Assembly: GCA_904066235.2 (NCBI GenBank)
Contig: CAJFCV020000003.1
Coordinates: 5,828,001 to 5,892,000, forward strand
Reading direction: 5' to 3'
From: Bursaphelenchus xylophilus
Lineage: Eukaryota; Nematoda; Chromadorea; Rhabditida; Aphelenchoididae
Length of the DNA stretch: 64,000 nucleotides
Below, one piece after another: positions 12,101 through 23,384 of the stretch (positions are counted from its first letter, which is position 1; each line of letters opens with the position of its first letter). The translations under genes and the position numbers were made by a program. A model generated the notes under the pieces. That model did not search any database and had not been told where the DNA came from. It was given only the letters and a program-made list of their open reading frames with translations.

Positions 12101-14420
12101 CTGTAAGAAGGCAACAGACAACAAAATCACCCTCAGGCATGCGGCTCTGGCTTTAGCCAATCTTTCCCTCTATAGCAGTGTGGAATCCAAGAAAAAAATT
12201 ATTCAGAAAAAGGTAGGGAAAAAACTTTTGTTGGTTATTCGAAACAATTCAGTTGCCGGACTGGCTTTTCTTGCTGGCTTCTCAGACGGACGACATCACC
12301 AGGTATTATGCCTGTCTGGCCATCTGCACTCTAGGCACCTCGAAGGAGATGGAAAGCGCCGTCTCAAACTCGGGTACATTGTCCCTGGTGGAGCCCTTTC
12401 TGTTAGAACATCAACCCAGTACTTTCGCCATTCATGATTATAAACACGCACAGGGTCGACCCAAAGAATGGTTGCAGATGTAAGAGAAACATTTTTCAAT
12501 TTTTTCCCATGGAGAAGAAACACACGAAGGGCTGAAATTTGTGTTGCAGGTTGTTGCCGATGCTTAAGTCTAAATGCCGGGAGGCCAAAAGTATCGCCGC
12601 ATTCCATTTTGCTATGGAAGCTGCCATTAAGAAGGACCAGCAGAAACTCGAAATTCTTCAAGAAATCAAAGCCATCGAAGCCCTCAAAGAAGTCGCCTCG
12701 AGTCCGGACGAAGTTGCGGCCAAATTTGCAAGCGAAGCACTTACTATAATTGGAGAAGAGGTCCCCTACAAACTTTCTCAACAAGTTCCCATCTGGACAA
12801 ACAATGATGTTCAATATTGGGTGGAGAAAGTAAGTTTTATTACCTAAAATTTTAATTTTTACCCGAAAAATTCGTTGCGACGACAGTTTTTTTGACGTGT
12901 AATATAATTTGACAAAATGTAAGGCGACATTTTTTGCGTGTAAATTTGAGCTGGAATGTGTTTGTATAAGTACTTTACAACCATTTACACGTTATTTTTA
13001 GATTGGATTTGGAGAGTTTCGCCAAGAATTTGCAAAGAATATGGTTGATGGAGATCTCCTTTTGTTACTTTCTGAAAAAGAGCTGGAAGAAGATCTAAAT
13101 ATGAAGTCAGGTATCCTAAGAAAACGGTTTATGCGAGAGCTGGAAAGTTTGAAGGTCAGTTTTGTGCGAAAATTATCTCAGATTTTAGAAATTATTTACT
13201 TTTGACACTATAACATTTGCTTTAGATCGCAGCAGATTACTCATCAGTTGATGAAAGCCAGCTCGATCAGTTTCTAATGTCTTTGGGACCAGAGCTTTCG
13301 GTTTACACATATCAAATGCTGGGAATTGGGCTTAACAGGAATTTGTTGCCTCATCTAACCAACGACATGATGAAAGATGTGTGTGGAATTCAGAATCCTA
13401 TTCATCGGTTAAAACTTCGTCAAGCCTTACAAGGTAAAAATGCAGTCACTTGTAGAAAATTTTTGATTTAGATAGCAAACACATTGATGATATCGAGGTG
13501 GCGATTCTTAGTAAACACATCGACGTATTTATCAGCTACCGAAGAAGCACTGGAAATCAGCTTGCCAGTTTGATCAAGGTCCTTCTTCAACTTAGAGGAT
13601 ATAAGGTCTGTTTTAATTAACGCTTGAGTTACGCAAATTTAGGTATTTATTGATGTTGACAAACTCTACGCCGGGAAATTTGATTCACATCTTCTGAAAA
13701 ACATCCAAGCAGCCAAGCATTTTGTTTTGGTTTTGACTCCACATTCCCTTGATCGCCTTTTAAATGACAATAATTGTGAAGACTGGATTCACAAAGAGGT
13801 AAACCATTTCCGTAGACCATTTTTAACCTCCTCACGAATACACACAACCTGATGCAATTTAGTTGCGATGTGCATTTGAACATCAGAAAAACGTGATTCC
13901 AATCTTTGACCAGCATTTTGAATTCCCAGCAGTTGAATCAGAGCTGCCAAGTGACATCAGGCAGATAACAAAATTCAATGGCGTCAGATGGGTCCACGAT
14001 TATCAAGAAGCCTGTATTGATAAAGTGGAAAGATTTATCAAAGGAGAACTCAATAGGACACCCAGCATCGACCCCCAACAAGTAAATTATTTTTCTTGAT
14101 TTTTTAGTTGTAGTAATGATCACTAGCCAAATTTTTTATTTCAGCTTCAAGCATCACCCACATCAGGTCAAAAGAAAAACTTTAAGCTCAACGGATCGTC
14201 AACGAATTCAACCCGACCGACGGTCGCTTCACTCAACCGATCGAAACACCCGGCTGTCGAACAGACCAGTCCATCCAACACCACCGTCAGCACTTTCAAA
14301 CTCAATTCTCCCACCTCTTCCAAACTTACAAGTCGTCGTTTGCCCAGTAGATCAACTTCGGTGGACAAGCAACGACGGAAAGTATTTTCTTCGGCCAGTA
14401 CCGTATGTTCCGAGAAGTAG
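9116..14420 (+). CDS. tir-1: TIR-1 / SARM1 NAD+ hydrolase and innate-immune/axon-degeneration adaptor
   Basis: Fifteen exons (9116-9189, 9368-9520, 9561-10258, 11262-11374, 11442-11769, 11830-12019, 12062-12212, 12253-12479, 12550-12829, 13002-13154, 13226-13433, 13472-13605, 13643-13798, 13863-14081, 14145-14420) give 1119 residues. Order: Ser/Asn-rich N-terminus (1-345), ARM repeats (about 350-730), two SAM domains (about 728-790 and 795-860), TIR (about 873-1018), Ser/Thr-rich tail. The TIR contains [10 protein letters not shown] and [12 protein letters not shown], and DWIHKE ends at E955, which aligns with the catalytic Glu (E642) of human SARM1. In this family ARM binds NAD+/NMN to hold the TIR inactive, SAMs oligomerise, and the TIR cleaves NAD+; in C. 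elegans it acts upstream of the NSY-1-SEK-1-PMK-1 p38 cascade. The intron after exon 3 carries a foldback repeat. Alternative upstream promoters, known for C. elegans tir-1, cannot be excluded. Confidence 0.95.
10326..11135. mobile_element. Foldback (long inverted repeat) element in tir-1 intron 3
   Basis: Two arms of about 235 bp (10326-10561 and about 10896-11135) are inverted copies. Each outer half is a degenerate short tandem array of TTTTCGGTCCC/TTTTCGGGCC units; each inner half includes the shared AT-rich stretch with GCATCATCAGTAGTATCT on one side and its complement on the other. The 330 bp centre is AT-rich and non-coding. There is no transposase. It looks like a non-autonomous foldback transposon. 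Open frames read through the arms are artefacts of the repeat. Confidence 0.8.
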
Positions 14421-15485
14421 TCTTGTATATTTTATACCCCTCTTATTTTGTCAGGTCTTATCATTGTTTAATTTATCCAAAACGTGTACAAACTATGGGT
14501 CTATAATGCCTTTTCTTGTTTCCTTTGTATCTCACAACATGTTACATTTCACTTGCAATTACTTACGTTACTTAATATTATACTTATATTATGTTTGTGT
14601 CCGGGTTGTCACCGAATTGTTAGTCCTTTTCGACGTCTCCTGGTTATATTAATGAAGTCTAGTCTCCTTTTGTTAGGATTGTTGATTGTTTCAGAGCTTT
14701 TCATTAGAACAGGTCACCTCATTGTTGATAATATAAGGCCCTGCCTTCATTACGTATTCTGTTTTAAATTTTCTTTGGAGGTCATAAAGGTAATAAAACA
14801 CTGTCTTCCTCTTCAGCCTCCGGGATTATTTAAGGGCTCAACGAAGGCCCTTGAGCGGCGTCGGATCGTGGCGCTGCTCTCTTTGGGCGCGGAAGGTGGC
14901 GAAGGATTTGCTGACAGGCGCGATTACGCGGCATTTCCCCCCGCGGAATTAGAATTGAAAAAAAATAAATTCCCATACCTGAGGCACGAAAAAGTCGCGC
15001 GAGATTTGCCGTTTTCGTGCCGATATTTGCATATTCAAATGGAAGATTACCGAAGGTCTTTGATTGCTTGTGTGCTCTCAAATTAGAATTGTTTAAAACA
15101 TTGCTGTTTATTTTCCTCGCATTCCTCGACGATTCATTTTCCTCGGTGTTGTTGAGTAGTCTCGTTTATAGATGGAGAAGATCGATACCCTCTCGGCGTC
15201 TTTGTTTTTAAGCCGAGTGAAGTGCTGGTCATCCCAGCTACCTTCATTCGCCTCAAGGTCAACTGGCTAGCTAGTGGGCAGCCTGTTCGGCCTCGGTTTT
15301 ATTTTTTGTTTTATATTGCGCAAACGCTTTCTGGATCGATCTTAGGATGAATCAGATGCCTTAAAGAACAGGTTTCTAGGCCCTTTTCCGTTAACAAAAC
15401 TTCCTTTCCTTTACTTTTAAAAATTTACAGAGAAGAGAAACTTCGAGGAACTAAAAAACAGAGAGTTAACTGTTGTGACTACCCG
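14421..15485. other. tir-1 3' region and upstream region of the BRICHOS gene
   Basis: About 1.06 kb. The first half is T-rich and probably 3' UTR; an AATAAA is near 14792. The 14860-15000 stretch is GC-richer and could be a promoter. No gene is supported: long frames here lack family resemblance. Confidence 0.45.
15421..15430 (+). promoter_or_regulatory. Possible trans-splice or UTR-intron acceptor of the BRICHOS gene
   Basis: AAATTTACAG precedes the ATG at 15486 by 55 bp and fits the nematode 3' splice consensus. Confidence 0.35.
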
Positions 15486-17710
15486 ATGGAACCGCAGAGA
15501 GTTGTGGAGCAGTTCGAAGTTATCGAACGCTATGTAACAGAGGGCAGAAGACCTCTGTCTTCTAAAGGTAATCTTTTAATCTTCTTACCGGTGATCTCTG
15601 CGGTGTAGCCTTGATCTTAAATAGTGAATGTAAAGCAAATGCACAGTATAGCTCACCGAGAGATGAAGGTCATGATTTTTTATGGTTATTTTTGCATGGA
15701 GATTCGTTCTAGGAATAACTCTTTTTTAATCACAGCGTACTTTCAGAAGCCCTAAACTATATTCCAACTGCAGAAGTTCACACAACTGGAGACAGCTACG
15801 TGGTAACCGGTAACGAAGCGGATCGTGTGTTCAGAGATGAGGCTGAAAAAAGGCATATTTTTAAATAATGATACTTAATCCATTGCGTAATTTTTTTTGA
15901 CAATGACATTTACAGGTACCAAGTGACTGGAGAGCGAGACACTAGTCGAAACGCGTCATTCTTTGACCGGAGTAGGTGTTTTAATGCATACAGTAAAAAA
16001 TTGTTTAGGCGGCCCATATCCTGATCAAATCCTTGCCCCTGAGAATATAAACCAATATGGTTATGATGAACATGTAGTACGAACAACAAGTGGAGGGGCC
16101 AGGATCGTTGAGACTCATGGAGGAGGGAGGATATTCGATGACCCACGTCTCAACTCGAGCTCCCTGGTCTTCCAGGACAGAAGCTTAGACACCTCCGGAC
16201 GTCCGATCGAAGTAATCGAACCGACCATCATCCATTCGAGCAGCTCGCGCATACACAACCAGCCCAATGCTCCCCAATCAATTCTCAAGAACTCCGATTC
16301 ACGCCATTTCTCGTCGTTTGAAGACAAGTAAGGGCATGGGCAAACATTTTGAGCGGAGGGGAAAAACTTCTTTCCTTAGGTAAACCCATCTTTGGGCATA
16401 GTCGAAAATATTTTTGGTGTATTCCCTAAAACATGCTACCGAATGCCGAAATCATTCCTGCTTACAGCTCGTTGACAAGGAAAGATAGCTATAAACAAAT
16501 GCAGGAAAGTCAGGCTGACAACATGTCTTTTGAAGTAAGTTCCTGGATGTAGATTGTTTTTATTTATAGCCGGCTTCTGATGCCACGATGATCAGTAGAG
16601 ACTCCAAACGGAATGCGTGGAAAAAAAGATCAGTTCAAGGAGGATTCTGCCTTCAATTTAAAAACTACTTTGGAGATCTTGTCAATGAAATACGGTAATG
16701 AGAAATCTTTTTACATTTTCTTTTTTCAAGCCTAAGCTTAATGACTATTGCAGCCATGCTGAAATGACTCCAGCGATGATATGCGGCCTTTTGTTGATAC
16801 TGTTGTTCCTCTTGTTCTTAATCATATTGTTCATTATCATCCTCCGCTCAGCTTTTGCTCCCTACTCAGTCCATTCTTTCCTCTTATTTCCACCCAGATG
16901 TGAAGAATGTATCAAGAAGAATCCAGCTCTGAGTACATACCGAGCTCCCAGCAAAGTCTACGTTCATGTTCAGAGTCCATCAAGAATAGATCTGGAGATG
17001 ATTGGGAATCGTCCATTCTTAAGCAATTCTTTCACGGCATTAGATTTCAGTTCTGTGAGTTAATGTTTTCTTTGATCAAGTGTCATGTTCAGGGTTATGT
17101 GGCGTATGCGGATCACTCGCTCACCAACGACCATGGAAGACATACGACCTGTTTCCTAATGGAGTTGGACAGGAACGTCTTGCCCTCCCATGCAGTTGTC
17201 TTGGATGCTGTTAGCAATACTCCCCATGAAGTTATGACTGACTTTGGTTGGCAAGAGTATTGGCAATACAAGACCCAGCCAATCGATGCCAACCAGGCTA
17301 TGTCCCACTTCCAAGGGACGGTTGAAGATTGTGTTGGTGCTCAGTGGTATCTCCTAACCCATACTGTTCATCCTCGTGGCACGTTTAATCTGCCAACTTG
17401 ATTAATACTGTTACGTCGCTTTTCAGATGGATCTTGCTATGACTGTTACGACTTTTGCTTACCCGACTACGCAATTCAAAGAACCCACAAATATGCAGAT
17501 GACGCCACTCTTGGAATCAGACGTCTCAATTGTTTCCGGCATTACGTCCCAGAGTGGAGCAAATATCGAGTAGATCCTGATGAAGAAGGTGGACATTGGA
17601 ATTATCCAAGAAAACAAATCAACACTCAGAGAGACGAACGGGGACAATGGGTCAACTGGACACCCGTCAGCATTGTTGGACAACCCGGATTCAGGATTCG
17701 ACGGCGATAA
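15486..17710 (+). CDS. BRICHOS-domain type II membrane protein
   Basis: Exons 15486-15567, 15747-15852, 15916-15971, 16009-16327, 16468-16534, 16570-16694, 16754-17054, 17093-17375 and 17427-17710 give 540 residues. A long Ser/Arg-rich cytosolic N-terminus is followed by one strongly hydrophobic segment (about 260-283, CGLLLILLFLLFLIILFIII), then a lumenal part. There CFLMELDRNVLP and, about 60 residues on, DCVGAQWYLLT match the BRICHOS layout of an Asp and a Cys pair. A C-terminal Cys-rich tail (CYDCYDFCLPDY; LNCFRHYVPEW) resembles the ITM2/BRICHOS C-terminus. BRICHOS domains act as chaperones for the protein's own aggregation-prone segments in the secretory pathway. Two joins are odd: exon 2 ends at a GC donor (15853), and the last intron can use either a GT donor at 17376 or a GC donor at 17380. 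Domain call is by pattern and moderately sure. Confidence 0.75.
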
Positions 17711-17875
17711 ATTAAATCTCAAACATTTTTACATTGCCAAGAATCAATTATTCAGGGAGTTTTTAAAATAAATATTTTATTATGTAAAAAAATTGCTATA
17801 AATTTTGATATAAAAAAATGGGTTAATTTAAACTTGCGAGTATGGTTATAAAAATATTAATACTGTTGGTGGTTA

Positions 17876-20800
17876 CTACAGAGAAACTTCCCTCATGGGT
17901 AAGGAATCTTTATACCTCTCATTGTCTCGAAGTGCTTCGTTAATCCAATTTACATCCGTAAGAACACATTGCCACATCCTCGACTCGAGAAATGACATCA
18001 CCTTCAGCCTATCGTCTTTAAAATCATACCTAAAAAATTGAAGAATAGTATCACAAAAATCCTACCGTTTCGTGAATACAATATGGGTTACGCCTTTATT
18101 CAAATGCCGAAGGACATTTCCTCCATTGTTCTCGATCAAATCACGGACTTTGTCATCCGAGAATGGCATAAAGAAGTTTAGTTCTTGGAAGACATGACTT
18201 TCATCTAACTGCGGGTACTCTTCTAACGTCATATCTTCCATCTGTTTTGAGTTATCATCCTCTAATTGGTCCAATGTTATTTCGCGGACACAATCTTGTG
18301 CTTCGGAAAACTGATCATGAGCATATTCATCCTCAATGTCATCATAATTAATCGTTTCTCTGGCGGATTCTATCACTGTTTCCTCGTCTATTTCACCAAT
18401 ATTGTCCAGTTGGTACCGAGGGTTTTCGGATTTAAGGAAATAGTCATGACTTCCCCTAAATCGAATGTTAAACTCAACCCTTAAAACACGATTTTTGAGA
18501 CACTGAATCAGCCGCCAGTTAGGCCTGGATATAGGAAAACCCCGATTTTGAGTTTTTATCTTTAAAATAGCTGTTGGCATCCGATAAACGATAACTGAAA
18601 TATTTTTGCCCAATTCTCTCATTAACCTCCTGTAATTTACAATTTAACGGTTTTACAGTAATGTTTCAGAAAAATATTTTTTTCGTAGTGGTCGATCATT
18701 GTAAAACCATTAAATTGAAAATCACAGGAGGTTAATGAGAGAATTGGGCAAAACTATTTGAGTAATACCTTTATTGGAAGCCAACAGTCATTTTAAAACT
18801 AAAAAATCAAAATAGGTTTTTGTCCTGTGTCCATGGCTGACCCAGTGACTCAAACATCGTATTTTAACAATTATAAAACGAACCATTCCACTACTCTTCC
18901 GGCCTCTCTGCATTTTGTTGCCCATTGATCTTTAATTATATTCAAATCTTCGAGTTGCATTAATTTTTGACTCTTCCTTGAATCTGTCCCCAACGAAACG
19001 ACAAAGTTAACAGATTCCGCTAAAATTTTGTCAATTCGAGATCCCATTCTTACTGTAGTTTTGAATGACATTAAATCCGAATCCTTTGAGCGTCTCCTTC
19101 GATTCTCGAATCCTTTTTGAGTCCCGAAAATCATCGACAACATAAACCTTTACCTGGTTGTATGTAGAGGTCACTTTCGTGGTTTCAATTCCCTCCGAGC
19201 CTGGGACAACGCGTTTCTTTTTATTCTTTGTCAATGTGAATGTCTCATCCACCGCATGCCTTTTGTTTTCTCTCAAATCCTTCAACTTTCCAAAAGATTA
19301 CGCAAACTTACGACTTCGTATGACATAACGTCAGAATAAAAGTTGATCTCATCCACAAACTTGTCCGTCCTCAATGCAGTTATCGCGGGAAATTGTAAAC
19401 GTCCATTTATTAGCCCTGAGGCCTTTACCTCAACCACTTGAACATTGTCCGAATTAACATAAAGAATGGTCTTATCCTGGGAAAATCCTTGGATCCAATG
19501 GGGTCGGGTGGCAGAGCTTGACTTTTTGAGGTCAAGTAATTGAATAAGTTGATCGAAATCATTTCTTTTCAAAGAACATTGAACACCGCCAACAATTCTT
19601 AATTGGCCATCACCTAAATAAATGAAAACGCTTTATTACTTATTAGGGCAGAACTCCGCCGTTTTTTACGCATAGCCTTTCTGCTACAATTCAAGCCTAT
19701 TTCTTGTTCTATATGATCCCCACGGATGGTGGAGTAAGAAGCACGGCGGATTTATTCGCCTTTGCCCTACTGCAGTGGTACACTTTTTTGCCAGAACGTT
19801 TAGATGTGCTTGTTATAGCATTCTGGGTTAGTCAAATAGTTCCTCGCAACTCGGTCTGCACGGCCTAACTGAGAAGAAATCTGGTTTCCGATTCTGGAAA
19901 AGTATTAGCCAAAAGAGGTTAAAAGCTATAAGCTATCCCATAGTATTCCCGACTGTTTAATAGACGTTATTGAAGCCTCAGGCATCGTAACTAAACATTA
20001 GTGTTTGTTATTAAGTGGTTTAATTAGGCTAATAAACCAAATTCGTAAGCGCGGTTATAATTTTGTCCAGCACCGTCACAAATTTCCAGTAATTTTTTCA
20101 CCCGTTACCAACAGTAATTAACGAGATTGAACGTATAGTAACGGTTAAAAAAATCGTAATTTTTTGCATAAGGACACCCTAGAACAACTTAAGTAGAAGC
20201 CTTGCCCCATCCGCTATACACTCCTGATGCAGCAGCCTTAGATTATCATTTGTTTTCAATCGAGGCACACGGTCTGTCGAAGTAGCGCTTTGCTGAATAC
20301 AACGATGTCAAAGATTGGCTTGATATTTGTTTAAAACCCCCAAAACAAAATTATTTGATGATGTTTGAAAGTTGCCCGGATTATGCGAAAATTTTGCAAT
20401 TATTAATAGAAATAAAAATTGAAAATGGTTTGGTGCATATGTAAATTTTTTTAATTTTATCAAAATCATGAGCAGCAAAAACCGCGGAGTTATACTTTTA
20501 GACCTAATAAATGGGTTGAATAGCAACAAGATAAATAAATTGCTTACCCATACTTGCCGCGATGATAAATGACTTAATCTTGCTATGTTTTACATCATCA
20601 TATTTTATACCAACCAACGCCAGATCCAGGGTCAAGCGAACTCCATAATCAGGTTTAACTTTAAACCAGCCATTTGCTATTGCCCGTTGGCCAAATCGAT
20701 AAAGAGTGTTCTTACCCTGGACAAAACATACAGAGAATTTAAATTTTGAGCTTACCTTAACCACGACCCCTTCTTCTCCATTCTCCATATGAGATTTGTA

Positions 20801-22160
20801 AAACTGAAAAAAATCGGAGACTTTGGATATTTCGGTTGGTTTGGAGATCATTAGAACCCCTTGTACTGTCCTTTTGAACACCTCCTTATTTAAAACCTCC
20901 TGCCTCTCAACTAAAGGGACTTCCATCAACCCTTTGCCGTTCAATAATAAGACATCGAAGACCACAAGACATCGTTGGAAGTTGGGGTTGTCCTCCAAAT
21001 ACTTAACATCCAGCACATTTCCTTCGGAAGTTCGGCGGTTCTTTCCGACTAATTTAAGTTTCCTATTACCAAGCTTGACCTTACCTATCACGTTATTCTT
21101 CACATCCCAGATAACAAACTCGCAATCCAGAACACAATCAGAAACTGCGTCCTTGAATAATTCGTGAATCTTGGCGGAAAATCCAGAGAAACAATCAAAT
21201 CCAAAGTTTTCGGAGAAATCATTTCCTTTCCGGCTGTAATACATGTAACTCTCCCTTTCGATTCTGTGGACAATAAAGTGTTCTCCATCAAACTTTGTTT
21301 CGACATAAAACGGACGGCCACAATTTCTAATGATCTACGGGAAATCTTGTTGTTCTCTGACCGCTTACCTTCAAAACACCCTCGTTAGTACTGCACACCC
21401 GCGACAACAGCATTGGTCTGATTGGCTTCCCCAATATTAAAAAATTTGCCAAGTTCTTTGCATTTCCATCATCTTCATCTATTCCCTCGCAAATATCCTT
21501 CAGGCTGAATCCAGAACTTAGAAGCTGTTTAGCAAATGGTGATATGAATTGTAATATTGTGTTCGCGCCATTCTTTTTACCGGTCACAAATTCCGTAATG
21601 TCACCAAGTATAATGTTGAAGAAGTAAAGCAATTCCAGTCGACCCAAGCTGCTGCCAATCCGATGAAATATCTGCCCTCCTAAACGAAGGTTTTCGTTAT
21701 CTACGGATCGACATACTTTTAGATCTTCGTATTTCCAAAACATCAAGGAATCTGTTTATTTTCACTAAACTAATCGTCCCATCCATAACATGAAATTCTT
21801 GAAACAAAGCGTTAGCAAATATCTCAGCATTCGGATTGTAACTCGTAATCGGAGAATGAAGAACAGAATTTAAAACCTTTTTCAGTCCCTTCTGGAATAT
21901 TCATTGTCGTTTAAAAATTTTAAATTACTTACAGAAGTCACATAAAATTTCCTATTATCTTGAGCCGGTAACAGCAATCGAACCAAAGGGTAAACAGAAG
22001 GGGCACCAGATGCTTTAAATTGTTGTAGAAGGCCGGAAAAAGCCTCCAAATTCAAGTTTTTGTGTTTTTCTAAATATTCGCAGAAAGACAGGAATGTAAA
22101 TTTTACAGAGACATCATCCGTATCGTCTATTCCTTGTAAAACATCTTCTGAATCGCTCAT
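17876..22160 (-). CDS. lig-4: DNA ligase IV
   Basis: Ten exons, 5' to 3': 21933-22160, 21717-21891, 21369-21679, 20756-21334, 20548-20716, 19312-19613, 19054-19285, 18884-19019, 18066-18629, 17876-18029; 949 residues (human LIG4 is 911). It seals double-strand breaks in nonhomologous end joining, normally with XRCC4. The nucleotidyltransferase core has FYVETKFDGEH (predicted AMP-bound K252), VLDCEFVIWD, CLVVFDVLLLNG, EEGVVVKGKN and GWFKVKPDYG, in ligase order. BRCT1 spans about 640-710 and BRCT2 lies at the C-terminus (GVTHIVFTKR then VLTDVNWINEAL). Motif I reads KFDGEH instead of KxDGER and motif III has Cys for Gly. Introns include ones of 26, 34, 34, 36, 37, 39 and 41 bp. The 18884 donor (GTTCGT) is weak and least certain. 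An in-frame stretch upstream (exon 22243-22309) could extend the N-terminus. Confidence 0.9.
18604..18753. repeat. Inverted duplication (54 bp arms) across a lig-4 splice acceptor
   Basis: Arms 18604-18657 and 18700-18753 are inverted copies with 3 mismatches in 54 positions, separated by 42 bp. The left arm holds the first 26 bp of lig-4 exon 18066-18629 plus its acceptor. The right arm lies wholly in the intron. This would fold into a strong hairpin in DNA or pre-mRNA. Confidence 0.9.
19614..20547 (-). other. Long lig-4 intron
   Basis: This 934 bp intron interrupts the ligase core after the WFKVKP motif. It is AT-rich with no supported gene or RNA. It stands out because most other introns of this gene are near 35 bp, so a degenerated insertion is possible, but no terminal repeats were seen. 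Confidence 0.5.
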
Positions 22161-22302
22161 TCCTCCTAGGAGGTCTTCCTTTTTGAAACCCTTCAGAACT
22201 CCAAAAAATAAATTTATTTAAAACAAAATGCCAATGATGCTTACGCTGTGAAACCGCAAAAGAGGTCCCGTGTATTAGTGAATTCAAGTCTTCTATCTGT
22301 AA

Positions 22303-22612
22303 TTAGGGTTGAAATTGCTCCATCTTGTTAAAACGATCCAGGAAATAAGCATATTCGGGAATCCTAGCTCGCGCTTTGCAGAAACGACTGAGATTTTTAG
22401 ATCGAAAGTCGGCGAAAATTTGTCACTTTTTTCCGACTTCGGCACGAAAAGTGTCATGCCGATTTTTACCATAGAGGGTAATGTTTCCACAAGAAATCAT
22501 TTTTTTCCGCGAAAAACTAGTGAAGTTATGGCCAAAAAGTGTTTTTCTTGACAGTAATTTGACGAAATTTGATGTCATTTTGAAAAATTCTGTGAAATTA
22601 ACAACCCTAGTA
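22303..22612. repeat. Possible small inverted-repeat element
   Basis: The stretch starts near TTAGGGTTG and ends near CAACCCTAG, a short inverted end pair. Its last 55 bp (TGATGTCATTTTGAAAAATT, then GAAATTAACAACCC) recurs almost unchanged at 49262-49304 in the laminin gene, showing it is dispersed. No ORF of note. Confidence 0.45.
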
Positions 22613-22734
22613 ATCAGGCAGTATGAGTTTGGACAAATGTACTGCCATCTGAACTATAAAGATAATTTTGGCAACGTATTTATTATATTTTATATTATAT
22701 TTTTTCTAGTTTATTTTCATCCTCATTCTCATAA

Positions 22735-23384
22735 AGGATGTTCCTAGAATTATGGAAAAAACTATTCTTTAATAACTTTGTACTCGGTGGTCCAATCCGA
22801 TTTTTTTTTTGCATTTTACAGAAAAGCCTTGGAGTTTTTTGAATCAGAAAAAAAAATTTTTTTTATCGGCGGAGACTTCCGCAATCCGCCTTGAATCGGC
22901 GGAGTGCTTTTTTCACAAACGAGGGTGTAAATTGTTGTATGTGGGAAGAAAATTGGCGGGAAAGAATTCAGAAGATACAATATTTCATTTATTTCAAATT
23001 TTTGATATTCGGCGGAGACATTTTTTAACCTCGCTATAAAAATGGCTGTAAAAATGGGTTCATTTTTTCCGCCGATTTCTCCGCCTAATTGCCTTTTTTT
23101 CTTCTCCCAGTAAGCCGAAGACGTAATATAAATGACATATTGTATCTTCTGAATTCTTTCCCGCCCATTTTCTTCCCACATACAACAATTTACAGCCTCA
23201 TTTGTGAAAAAAAACATTCCGCCGAATTCAAGGAGGATTACAGAAGTCTCCGCCGATCAAAGATTTTTTTTGATTCTAAAAACTCAAAGGTGTTCCTGTA
23301 AAATGCAAAAAAAATTCGGATTGGACCACCGAGCACAAAGTTATTAATGAATAGTTTTTTCCATAATTCTAGGAACACCCTGTA
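22735..23384. mobile_element. Foldback element with about 250 bp inverted arms
   Basis: Arms of about 250 bp (22735-22987 and 23131-23384) are near-perfect inverted copies: outer ends TGTTCCTAGAATTATGG and its complement, inner ends AGAATTCAGAAGATACAATA and its complement. The 140 bp centre contains further CGGCGGAG-type inverted pieces. No transposase is present. It is a non-autonomous foldback or long-TIR MITE. Frames across it are repeat artefacts. Confidence 0.85.

Noticed and set aside
14430..15086. Membrane protein frames of 178 and 200 codons
   Set aside because: They follow the tir-1 stop in T-rich 3' UTR-like sequence; the hydrophobic look comes from T-rich codons.
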